DNA of 20,723 bases from a virus, in the IMG/VR virus record IMGVR_UViG_3300033053_000054, positions 1 to 20,723 of that record. The stretch is one strand, 5' to 3'. The notes below the pieces were generated by a model. It worked only from the letters and a program-made list of their open reading frames with translations. It searched no databases and was not told the origin of the DNA. Positions 6,713 to 12,838 of this stretch are shown here, one piece after another (within the stretch, counting starts at the first letter, position 1; each line of letters opens with the position of its first letter). The translations under genes were made by a program, and so were the position numbers.

Positions 6713-7118
6713 ATTCGATTTCCTCACCGTGAGGTACGGCTTTTTGTGCAGGGCATTTAGAACAAACGAACGTCCGATGACCATCACCACTTGCCGTTGC
6801 TTCTTGCCAACTGTGTTGGCATATTTTCGGAGTCGATTTTTGATCCGACGAAAGAAGGAACATCAAACAGCAAATCGCATGAGCCAAATGCGGTTCGTTC
6901 GTTTCGGGATCATTTACTTGTCCATTCCACCAGGCATCTAAATGGCGGTGCGCTGCATCGAAATAGCGGGTACGTGCATTGGGTACAAAACGCCAGTTAT
7001 TTTCTGAATATTTTTTTGCACCAAATTCCAGAACATTTACGACTGGTGTTAAAACACCGTTGGGAATTAAAGAGAATCGAGGTTTATTGCCATCAAATTT
7101 TTGACCGTTTTCATTCAT
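6705..7118 (-). CDS. dATP/dGTP diphosphohydrolase-like protein with C-terminal zinc ribbon
   Basis: A 137-residue protein. Residues 5-90 (KFDGNKPRFSLIP, LEFGAKKYSENNWRF, RYFDAAHRHLDAWWNG, HLAHAICCLMFLL) match the dATP/dGTP diphosphohydrolase N-terminal family (also known as DUF5664), a MazG-like all-helical nucleotide-hydrolase fold. Candidate metal ligands are Glu31, His57, Asp61, Glu75 and His77/His80. Such enzymes adjust phage nucleotide pools, and relatives serve phages with modified adenine. Residues 100-122 add C-x-H-x-W and C-x2-C, a likely zinc ribbon not needed for the core. The ATG overlaps the cro stop by 8 bases and its own stop overlaps the next gene by 8. No purine-modifying gene is visible in this window, so a modified genome cannot be claimed. 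Confidence 0.82.
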   Translation of the reverse strand: MNENGQKFDGNKPRFSLIPNGVLTPVVNVLEFGAKKYSENNWRFVPNARTRYFDAAHRHLDAWWNGQVNDPETNEPHLAHAICCLMFLLSSDQKSTPKICQHSWQEATASGDGHRTFVCSKCPAQKAVPHGEEIEYE

Positions 7119-7377
7119 GCGCCAATTCCTTCTTTTTGCCTTTCACCTTGACCGGATTGCATTCCGCAAGAATCCATTCACGATCAAATCTCCCCCCACT
7201 TGCTACCGCCAAAGCACCTGCATAATCCGTTTCACCTGTGTAATCAGTCCTTGGCAAGTGCTGCTTCTTGATCCATCGGCCGATAATCGCCGGGGTCACA
7301 TCACAAGCGGCGCCCGCCAAAACCTGTCCTCCAATTTCTCGAACCACACGAGCTAAAGGCGTTTCATCTTCAAACAT
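7111..7377 (-). CDS. Cro-like / YdaS-type helix-turn-helix regulator
   Basis: An 88-residue DNA-binding protein. Residues 8-42 (LARVVREIGGQVLAGAACDV then TPAIIGRWIKKQHLP) form a helix-turn-helix of the Cro/YdaS kind, followed by a short segment around an acidic TDYTGETDYAGA stretch and a basic tail (KVKGKKK). It is the first gene of the minus-strand early operon and diverges from the repressor gene, the classic position of Cro, which represses the repressor promoter and directs lytic growth. The ATG has AAGGGAT upstream. Operators at 7424-7436 and 7483-7495 are its probable targets, shared with the repressor. Confidence 0.8.
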   Translation of the reverse strand: MFEDETPLARVVREIGGQVLAGAACDVTPAIIGRWIKKQHLPRTDYTGETDYAGALAVASGGRFDREWILAECNPVKVKGKKKELAHE

Positions 7378-7400
7378 CGAAAAGTATCCCTTGATTGTTT

Positions 7401-7413
7401 ATACATTAAATAT
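7401..7413. promoter_or_regulatory. Degenerate operator copy in the cro leader
   Basis: ATACATTAAATAT differs from the ATAC-N5-GTAT operator pattern at one half-site base. It lies between the cro promoter and the cro start. Possibly a weak third site of the switch region. Confidence 0.3.
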
Positions 7414-7420
7414 AATTAAT

Positions 7421-7448
7421 CTTATACCATTGGTATGAATCAAAACAA
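7421..7448 (-). promoter_or_regulatory. cro promoter with embedded operator
   Basis: On the minus strand TTGTTT (7448-7443) and TATAAG (7426-7421) are spaced by 16 bases. The perfect palindrome ATACC-ATT-GGTAT (7424-7436) covers the spacer and -10, so a bound repressor would block this promoter. It matches the sites at 7483, 8734, 8769 and 8801. Confidence 0.6.
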
Positions 7449-7482
7449 CCCGGCCGTATACAATTTTTTATACTAAAGTGTT

Positions 7483-7498
7483 ATACATAAGGTATAAT
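7483..7498 (+). promoter_or_regulatory. cI promoter -10 overlapped by an operator
   Basis: TATAAT at 7493-7498 is a perfect -10 box on the plus strand; no good -35 is present, as is common for activator-dependent or maintenance promoters. ATACATAAGGTAT (7483-7495) overlaps it and matches the operator pattern, suggesting autoregulation or Cro repression. Confidence 0.5.
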
Positions 7499-7540
7499 TT
7501 AGGGGACAAAAGACTATTCCCTGATATAAAGGAACAGCGT

Positions 7541-8638
7541 ATGGCAGATATTTCTGGCGAAGATTTTGAAAAAGCTCTGATTGAAGAATTAGGCCAAGAT
7601 AAAAATAACACCACTAAAATTACTTTTACAAAAACATTGAATGCTAATGACTTCAAAGACTTAAGTGATGATATTAAAGAAGTATCTTCAACTATCACAA
7701 TCACGATCCACCCTATTGCTCAGCGCATCCAATCTGCTATGGAATATAAGTCCAAAAAAGATGGAATAAAGCTCAGCTGGAACGGCCTGTCACAAGCATT
7801 GGAAATGTCTCCAGGAGCACCAACAAACTGGAAGAAAGGGAAAGTCAGCAAGGAAACTTTAGAAAAGATTGCTGAATATACTGGCGTCGAATTTGCATGG
7901 CTAGTCACCGGCGAAGGTGAAATGACAAAGCAAGTAAATAATGCACGAGCGGCATTAGGGATTGTCACAAGCACCGGACTCGGTGGAATGGCTGCCGGTA
8001 TAGTTTCAGGAACAGCTCTTGCCGGGCCTATCGGATTAGCTGCAGGGGCAATTGCTGCGACAGCGTTTGACGTAATAGGTAAAAAACTTAGTAAGACCCG
8101 CTTGCAAAATGCTATTGAGCAATTAGAAAATGAAGATCCAGATTTGGTCAGTGAAATAAAGCAAGATGTTGAAAATGCTGTAGAAAAGAAATTGACTGAA
8201 AATATTAATAACGTCCAAAGAATCCAAGAAAGTAGTATTAGACTCGTGCCACTTATAAGCCTTGTTCAAGCCGGAAGTTTTAGAGAAGCGATCTTAAACG
8301 CTCAAGATGAATACGTTGCTACCTATGCCGGAGATTTAGGGGCATATGCTTTCGCCCTGGAAATCGTGGGGTACAGTATGTTTCCGGAGTTTAAGCCAGG
8401 CGATAAAATTATCGTAGATCCTGACGTAAAGCCGATGCCGGGGGATTATGTTATTGCTCAAAACGACGGTGATGAAGCTACCTTTAAAAAATATAAACCT
8501 CGGGGTTTCGATGAAAATGGACGCGAGTATTTTGAATTAATTGCTCTTAACGAAAACTATCCTAACTTTGATTCCAGATTTCAAAAACTAAAAATCATTG
8601 CAACCGTAACCGATCATATTAGAAGTTTAAGACGATAA
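7541..8638 (+). CDS. CI-like phage repressor, S24/LexA peptidase fold, with Gly/Ala-rich insert
   Basis: A 365-residue lysogeny repressor, longer than the usual 200-240. Residues 1-55 are an acidic extension without known domain. Residues about 57-125 are the DNA-binding domain (IAQRIQSAMEYK, GLSQALEMSPGAPTNWKKGK, GVEFAWLVTGEGEM). Residues 137-180 are an uncharged Gly/Ala-rich hydrophobic stretch, then an acidic helical linker (183-230). Residues 236-365 are the LexA-like autoprotease: cleavage site Ala244-Gly245, catalytic Ser279 (GYSMFP) and Lys316 (ATFKKY), the same 37-residue spacing as LexA. RecA-stimulated self-cleavage would induce the prophage. The ATG has AAAGGA 7 bases upstream; a GTG at 7478 is rejected because it lies in the promoter. 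A terminator follows directly. Confidence 0.92.
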   Translation: MADISGEDFEKALIEELGQDKNNTTKITFTKTLNANDFKDLSDDIKEVSSTITITIHPIAQRIQSAMEYKSKKDGIKLSWNGLSQALEMSPGAPTNWKKGKVSKETLEKIAEYTGVEFAWLVTGEGEMTKQVNNARAALGIVTSTGLGGMAAGIVSGTALAGPIGLAAGAIAATAFDVIGKKLSKTRLQNAIEQLENEDPDLVSEIKQDVENAVEKKLTENINNVQRIQESSIRLVPLISLVQAGSFREAILNAQDEYVATYAGDLGAYAFALEIVGYSMFPEFKPGDKIIVDPDVKPMPGDYVIAQNDGDEATFKKYKPRGFDENGREYFELIALNENYPNFDSRFQKLKIIATVTDHIRSLRR

Positions 8639-8655
8639 AACGTCATATTTCTATA

Positions 8656-8680
8656 AACCGCTCCCAGTGAGCGGTTTTTT
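8656..8680 (+). terminator. Intrinsic terminator after the repressor gene
   Basis: AACCGCTC (8656-8663), loop CCAGT, GAGCGGTT (8669-8676), then a T-run. A perfect 8-bp stem that isolates the repressor transcript from the operator-controlled promoter just downstream. Confidence 0.9.
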
Positions 8681-8733
8681 ATTGTCTATATAAAAATAAA
8701 TTTATTTTCATATCAAATGTTTATAAAAAATTC

Positions 8734-8813
8734 ATACTTTAAGTATAAATTTTTATTGACGTTTATTCATACCCAAGTATATATTTGCCCCATCAAGTTC
8801 ATACTTAAGGTAT
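8734..8813 (+). promoter_or_regulatory. Promoter of the plus-strand early operon with three operators
   Basis: TTGACG (8756-8761) and TATATT (8780-8785, spacing 18; or TATATA with spacing 16) form a strong sigma70-type promoter. Three palindromes surround it: ATACTTTAAGTAT (8734-8746), ATACCCAAGTAT (8769-8780, one base shorter) and ATACTTAAGGTAT (8801-8813), each preceded by TTC. The third contains the AAGG that also serves as ribosome site for the gene at 8820. The arrangement recalls a lambda operator triplet but in front of the operon that does not start with cro. Confidence 0.8.
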
Positions 8814-8819
8814 AAATAA

Positions 8820-9248
8820 ATGAGTTTAGAACAAGCACTCCAAGAAAACACCGCTGCGGTAAATCGCCTTGCGGAACTGTTAGCAGCACAGCAACAACCC
8901 GTTGTGCTTAAAGTTGAAACCGTTCCTGAAATTGCGAAAAAGGCAATTGCGAAAGCTGTTGAAAATACAGCTCCGGTAATTGAAGCAGCTGCAGAAACTG
9001 CGGTTGAAGTAGAACAAAGCAGCCAGGCGCGTGACGAACTGCAAGACGCAGAAAAAACTGAAGCCAAAGCTGCCCCTACTGCGGATGACGTCAAAGCAGC
9101 GTTAATGGCAGTTGCTAAAAAATCCCGCAATGACGTTCAAAAAATCCTCCAGCATTTTGGTGCTGCCAACCTTTCTGGCCTTAAAGCGGATGATTACGAA
9201 CAGGTAATCAAAATGGCTGAAGAAGCACTGGAGACGACAGATGCCTAA
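8820..9248 (+). CDS. Conserved small phage protein, first gene of the replication operon
   Basis: A 142-residue protein rich in Ala and Glu. Residues 1-25 (MSLEQALQENTAAVNRLAEL) look like a short coiled coil. The middle (35-88) is low-complexity Ala/Glu/Val. The C-terminal domain (90-137, DDVKAALMAVAKKSRNDVQK, then a Gly-containing turn and LKADDYEQVIKMAEEAL) is a compact helical unit that I have seen in other phage proteins of similar build, without an assigned function. Its position ahead of the nuclease/SSB genes suggests a replication or recombination accessory. The ribosome site AAGG is inside the operator at 8801-8813, so a bound repressor could only act on DNA, but the leader is very short. 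Confidence 0.75.
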   Translation: MSLEQALQENTAAVNRLAELLAAQQQPVVLKVETVPEIAKKAIAKAVENTAPVIEAAAETAVEVEQSSQARDELQDAEKTEAKAAPTADDVKAALMAVAKKSRNDVQKILQHFGAANLSGLKADDYEQVIKMAEEALETTDA

Positions 9249-9417
9249 TAACAATTTAGATCGCGTTTGCGTTAAGCGTCTGAAAGCGGATGACTTTGCC
9301 CAAGACGATCTTGACTACGTGCCGACCAGCAAATTTGAAATCGTTTTAATGATCATCCTTGCTGTATTAACTGTCCTTCTTTTTGCTTGCTATGCATATA
9401 ACGAACTTTTTGCATAA
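9241..9417 (+). CDS. Small single-pass membrane protein
   Basis: A 58-residue protein starting MPNNNLDRVCVKRLK. Residues about 32-52 (FEIVLMIILAVLTVLLFACY) form one clear transmembrane helix, with a charged N-terminal half and a very short C-terminal tail, so it is probably an inner-membrane protein with its N-terminus inside. Its ATG overlaps the preceding stop by 8 bases, indicating coupling. Small one-helix proteins in this position of phage early operons have no agreed role; superinfection exclusion or membrane anchoring of replication are possibilities without evidence here. Confidence 0.7.
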   Translation: MPNNNLDRVCVKRLKADDFAQDDLDYVPTSKFEIVLMIILAVLTVLLFACYAYNELFA

Positions 9418-9429
9418 GGAAATGCCCGA

Positions 9430-10689
9430 ATGTCACATGCAAAATTTAGCCCTTCTGCTGCACACCGCTGGATCGCTTGTCCAGGCAGCATGGTAATGGA
9501 AAAAGGTATCCCGAACACTTCATCGGCTCATGCGGATGAAGGAACCGCAGCGCACTTCCTGGCATCTGAATGTTTAGAACAAGGTCGCAATGCAACTGAC
9601 TTTTTGAACTGCTTTATCGTGATCAAAAAAGGCAATGCGCTTTGGTCAACTAGCGATGAAGACAAACTTAGCTCAGGTTTCAACGTTGATCTTGAAATGG
9701 CTGAGTACGTTCAAAAGTACATTGATGCAGTTCGCTCACAAGCGGATGGCAATGAGCTTATGGTTGAACAGCGTGTTGAATTTTCCGAATTCATCGGTTC
9801 TGAAAATGCTTTCGGTACAGCAGATGCAATCATCATTTGTCAGTCTGAAATCCAGGTGCACGATCTTAAATACGGTCGTACAAAAGTTGATGCACAAGGC
9901 AATGAGCAATTAAGACTTTACGCATTAGGTGCGCTCTCTCAATTCGGCTTGTTCGGTGATTTTACCCAAGCGCGATTGGTCATTCACCAGCCACGAATTG
10001 GTCACGTATCGGAAGAAGTCGTTTCTGTTGAAGACTTATACGAATTCGCTCACCGCGCTAAAAACACCGTGCAAATGATTAAAGCAGTTGATGAAGGTAA
10101 AGCTTTATTCAATGAGCAAGATTTGCTTAATCCAGGTGAGAAGCAATGCCACTGGTGTAAAGCCAAGGCCACTTGTCCTGCACTAACCAAAGCGGTGATG
10201 ACAACTATTGCTGGTGAATTTGACGACTTATCAACTTGCGATCTGGAAGTTGAATTAAAGCAAGCAATTGAAAGCGTACCAAGCCACGGAAACCAATTAC
10301 TCGGCAAATTATACGCAGCTCTTCCTTTGATCGAAACCTGGTCGAAAGCTGTTGCGGTTGCTGTCACCGAAAAACTCCACAACGGTGAAAAGGTACTGGG
10401 TTTCAAACTGGTTCAAGGCCGTGCGGGCAACCGCTCTTGGTCAAATGCTGAAGAAGCGGAGCAAGTATTAAAAAGCATGCGCCTGAAAGTCGAAGACATG
10501 TACGACTTAAAACTCATTTCTCCGACCAATGCAGAAAAATTGCAAAAGGCCGGAACTATTGGCCCACGCCAATGGTCAAAAGTTGAATCCCTTATTGTGC
10601 GTCCAGAAGGCAAACCGACTGTAGCACCTGAATCTGATAAGCGCCCAGCGCTTGAAGTAAACCCCCTTAACGATTTTGAAAACTGTTAA
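9430..10689 (+). CDS. DUF2800 protein, RecB/Cas4-like nuclease with Fe-S cysteines
   Basis: A 419-residue protein of the DUF2800 family. The N-terminus (SPSAAHRWIACPGS, Cys17) and EGTAAH motif (37-42) are typical of AddB/RecB-like exonucleases. The PD-(D/E)XK core is visible as GTAD (Asp132), HDLKYG (Asp145, Lys147) and Gln160 in EQLRLYA. Cys240-x2-Cys243-x5-Cys249 together with Cys17 would hold a 4Fe-4S cluster. It probably resects DNA ends for recombination or replication, and is followed 20 bases later by a ssDNA-binding protein, the standard pairing in this module. The start follows AAGGA at proper spacing. Full length for the family. Confidence 0.9.
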   Translation: MSHAKFSPSAAHRWIACPGSMVMEKGIPNTSSAHADEGTAAHFLASECLEQGRNATDFLNCFIVIKKGNALWSTSDEDKLSSGFNVDLEMAEYVQKYIDAVRSQADGNELMVEQRVEFSEFIGSENAFGTADAIIICQSEIQVHDLKYGRTKVDAQGNEQLRLYALGALSQFGLFGDFTQARLVIHQPRIGHVSEEVVSVEDLYEFAHRAKNTVQMIKAVDEGKALFNEQDLLNPGEKQCHWCKAKATCPALTKAVMTTIAGEFDDLSTCDLEVELKQAIESVPSHGNQLLGKLYAALPLIETWSKAVAVAVTEKLHNGEKVLGFKLVQGRAGNRSWSNAEEAEQVLKSMRLKVEDMYDLKLISPTNAEKLQKAGTIGPRQWSKVESLIVRPEGKPTVAPESDKRPALEVNPLNDFENC

Positions 10690-10709
10690 TTAACAAAGGA
10701 AATAAACCC

Positions 10710-11261
10710 ATGAAAATCTCTCTTAAAAATGTCCGTCTTGCGTTCCCTAAATTGTTCAAAGCTGAATCTGTAAACGGTGGCGAACCGACATTCAGCGCAG
10801 CTTTTCTTTTTGCGCATGATCACGCTGCAGTGAAGGACATCAAAGCTGCAATTGAAAAAGTCGGTGAAGCTAAATGGGGTGCTAAATGGCCTCAAATCAA
10901 AAAGGGTCTCGAAACCCAAGACAAATTGGCTTTACACGATGGCGACACTAAAGCCGACCTTGCTGGGTATGAAGGCAACCTGTTTATCAATGCCAGTAAC
11001 AAAACACGCCCTCTCATCATCGACCGCGACAAAACTCTACTGGATTCAGCGGATGGCAAACCGTACGGCGGTTGCTATGTGAACGCATCAATCGAACTTT
11101 GGGCTCAGGACAACAGCTTCGGTAAACGAATCAACGCATCACTTCGCGGTGTGCAGTTCCTTAAAGACGGCGACGCATTCACAGGTGGCGGTGCGGCTTC
11201 TGATGATGAATTCGACGACTTGGCCGCTGACGAACTCGAAGAAGATCCATTAATGGCATAA
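10710..11261 (+). CDS. DUF2815 single-stranded DNA-binding protein
   Basis: A 183-residue protein matching DUF2815, a family related to the T7 gp2.5 type of OB-fold ssDNA-binding proteins. MKISLKNVRLAFPKLFKAES and the FSAAFLF, NLFINASNKTRP and ASLRGVQFLKDG segments are family-like. The last 25 residues are strongly acidic (DDEFDDLAADELEEDP), the tail by which SSBs contact polymerase and other partners. It lies between the nuclease and polymerase genes of the same operon, behind AAAGGA. It would coat ssDNA made by the primase-helicase and the nuclease. Confidence 0.88.
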   Translation: MKISLKNVRLAFPKLFKAESVNGGEPTFSAAFLFAHDHAAVKDIKAAIEKVGEAKWGAKWPQIKKGLETQDKLALHDGDTKADLAGYEGNLFINASNKTRPLIIDRDKTLLDSADGKPYGGCYVNASIELWAQDNSFGKRINASLRGVQFLKDGDAFTGGGAASDDEFDDLAADELEEDPLMA

Positions 11262-11322
11262 GCCAAAACGCCCTGGGCAACTGGGGCAAACCTTTCCAAT
11301 AAATCAAAAGTGAGAAGTAAAA

Positions 11323-11649
11323 ATGAGCGCAAAACCTACTGATGTATCTGACTTCATTGGCGAATTGAATGCAGGTGTTTTCGAAAAACAACTTGGTGCT
11401 GTTCTTTCTGATGTTGCTGCAGGCGTAGTTGCAAACGGCAAACCAGGTGAAGTGACCATCAAATTAAAGATCAAACAGATCTCTGACACAAGCCAAGTGA
11501 ACATTTCACATTCATTGGATTACAAGTCACCAACTTCCAAAGGTCACCGCACCGAATTGGTTGAAGGCGCCACCCCAATGCACGTACTTCACGGCGGCGG
11601 CATTTCAATCATGCCGCAATCAGCAAAAGCACACGACTACATGGACTGA
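11323..11649 (+). CDS. Conserved phage protein of unknown function
   Basis: A 108-residue soluble protein. It has an N-terminal helix pair (VSDFIGELNAGVFEKQLGAV), a probable beta hairpin (EVTIKLKIKQISDTSQVNIS) and a short Gly-rich part (HVLHGGGISIMP). Proteins of this size often sit between DUF2815 and DUF2303 genes in proteobacterial phages; I know no tested function. The ribosome site is weak (GAGAAG). A perfect 8-bp inverted repeat overlaps its stop codon, and 52 bases separate it from the next gene. Confidence 0.75.
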   Translation: MSAKPTDVSDFIGELNAGVFEKQLGAVLSDVAAGVVANGKPGEVTIKLKIKQISDTSQVNISHSLDYKSPTSKGHRTELVEGATPMHVLHGGGISIMPQSAKAHDYMD

Positions 11650-11663
11650 TGTAGTCCCCTTTT
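11635..11663 (+). terminator. Hairpin over the stop codon of the gene ending at 11649
   Basis: GACTACAT (11635-11642), loop GGACTG, ATGTAGTC (11649-11656), then CCCTTTT. Stem is perfect, but the T-run is short and offset by three C, so partial termination or message protection is more likely than full termination. Confidence 0.4.
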
Positions 11664-11701
11664 ACCACTTTCCAACTACAACTTAACTAAGAGTAAATTC
11701 A

Positions 11702-12532
11702 ATGGAACAAGCAGCAGTACAACAAATCGCGGAACTTGCAATCACAGCACAAGGTAAATTGCCTCTTCATGTAGACCAAAGCGCTTCAATCGCAATTCTG
11801 CCTGAAGGCTTCAAGCTTCACAGCACTGAAAAGTTCAATGCTTTGCGTGATCGTTACCGCGGCTCATATCGCACAAGCTCAATTTCTTCATTTGCGGAAT
11901 ACATCGAATACCGTAACAACGGCGCAGACGACAACGTTCAAACATACATCAACACCGAACGCGGTTTAAGTGCCCAAACTTTCTTAAACCTTGGTGATGT
12001 TATCGACCCTGGTCATGGTGATGACACTGCAACTCTAACTTTGGAAAAGAAAGCTGAACTTGCACGTTTCGAAGGGCTAAACGGAAATCGCCTACGCCAG
12101 CAGCAATTGATTGACGTTATCGACGATTGGGCTGAATTCCTTGAAGCGTATGGCGAATCTGGTGAAGTCGATCTGGATAAAGCGATTCGCGCACTTCGCA
12201 AAGTAAAAATCACAAAAGGTTCGGAATTAGATAGCCAGGTTCGTGACTTTGGCCACTCAGTAAGCGCTCTGGAAAAACTCGAGGCTACTGGCGTAGATGA
12301 AAACCTTCCACATTACTTCATTTTAAACACGGAATGTTTCCACGGTTTAAACCCTCGTTCAGTGAAGCTTTCACTTCGTATTTCTGCAAATAACGATGAT
12401 GCACCCGGCTTTGTTCTACGCATCGTTGGTGAAGAAGCATTAACCGAAGCACTGGCAGCGGAATTTAAAGACATTCTGACCGAGCGTTTAGAAGGCCAAG
12501 GCCAAATTTTCCAGGGTGCTTTCAGCGCTTAA
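11702..12532 (+). CDS. DUF2303 family phage protein
   Basis: A 276-residue protein of the DUF2303 family (E. coli prophage YfdQ belongs here). Family-like stretches are the N-terminal LPEGFKLHSTEKF, the SSISSFAEYIEYRNN segment, ARFEGLNGNRLRQQQLIDVI, and the C-terminal FHGLNPRSVKLSLRI and FVLRIVGEEALTEALAAEF. No enzyme motif is visible. It is found with recombination/replication genes in many phages, and here lies between the SSB and polymerase; a role in DNA metabolism is inferred only from that. The ATG has AAGAG 8 bases upstream. Confidence 0.85.
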   Translation: MEQAAVQQIAELAITAQGKLPLHVDQSASIAILPEGFKLHSTEKFNALRDRYRGSYRTSSISSFAEYIEYRNNGADDNVQTYINTERGLSAQTFLNLGDVIDPGHGDDTATLTLEKKAELARFEGLNGNRLRQQQLIDVIDDWAEFLEAYGESGEVDLDKAIRALRKVKITKGSELDSQVRDFGHSVSALEKLEATGVDENLPHYFILNTECFHGLNPRSVKLSLRISANNDDAPGFVLRIVGEEALTEALAAEFKDILTERLEGQGQIFQGAFSA

Positions 12533-12543
12533 ACCAATCAACA

Positions 12544-12612
12544 GCATCCGCTTCGGCGGTTGCTTTGGGAAATAAACATATTGCTGATCCTCTGTGTTTA
12601 TTTCACCAAAGC
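12544..12612 (+). promoter_or_regulatory. Two adjoining RNA hairpins before the gene at 12630
   Basis: First hairpin: GCATCCGC (12544-12551), UUCG-type loop, GCGGTTGC (12556-12563), seven of eight pairs. Second: 12562-12578 pairs with 12595-12612 in 17 base pairs with one bulged A (12605) around a 16-base loop. They share two bases, so they either stack or compete. The second ends 4 bases before the AAAGGA ribosome site. There is no T-run after it, so control of translation or an RNase III site is more likely than termination. Confidence 0.75.
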
Positions 12613-12629
12613 AAAAAGGAAATACATAT

Positions 12630-12833
12630 ATGAAACTAAAGCTCGTACTGTTTATCGATGGTCAACAAACGTATGACTCTTACGATTACCCCCTAGATCC
12701 AAAAACTGAAATCGAAAACCCTATCAACGTGTATTACAGGGAGCACGGTATCTATTTGTGTGACAATCCTGAAAAAGAAATTGATCTATACAACCTTGAA
12801 CATGAATACAAGATCATGATGGTTGAGGATTAA
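12630..12833 (+). CDS. Small hypothetical phage protein before the polymerase
   Basis: A 67-residue acidic protein (MKLKLVLFIDGQQTYDSYDY at the start) with many Tyr, Asp and Glu residues and a likely beta-alpha pattern. No family recognised. The ATG is preceded by AAAGGA at 9 bases, immediately after a long RNA hairpin; an in-frame GTG at 12594 lies inside the hairpin and is rejected. It ends 5 bases before the polymerase start, so changes in its translation would also affect polymerase synthesis through coupling. Confidence 0.7.
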   Translation: MKLKLVLFIDGQQTYDSYDYPLDPKTEIENPINVYYREHGIYLCDNPEKEIDLYNLEHEYKIMMVED

Positions 12834-12838
12834 AGATA

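Noticed and set aside
6705-7118. Evidence for a 2-aminoadenine (Z) genome
   Set aside because: The diphosphohydrolase-like protein alone is not enough; no PurZ-like synthetase or dATP phosphohydrolase is present in the window.
7478-7540. Longer repressor start (GTG, 21 extra residues)
   Set aside because: The extension would lie across the operator and the -10 box, and the ATG at 7541 has a good ribosome site.
10050-10406. 118-codon minus-strand frame
   Set aside because: Shadow of the DUF2800 nuclease gene.
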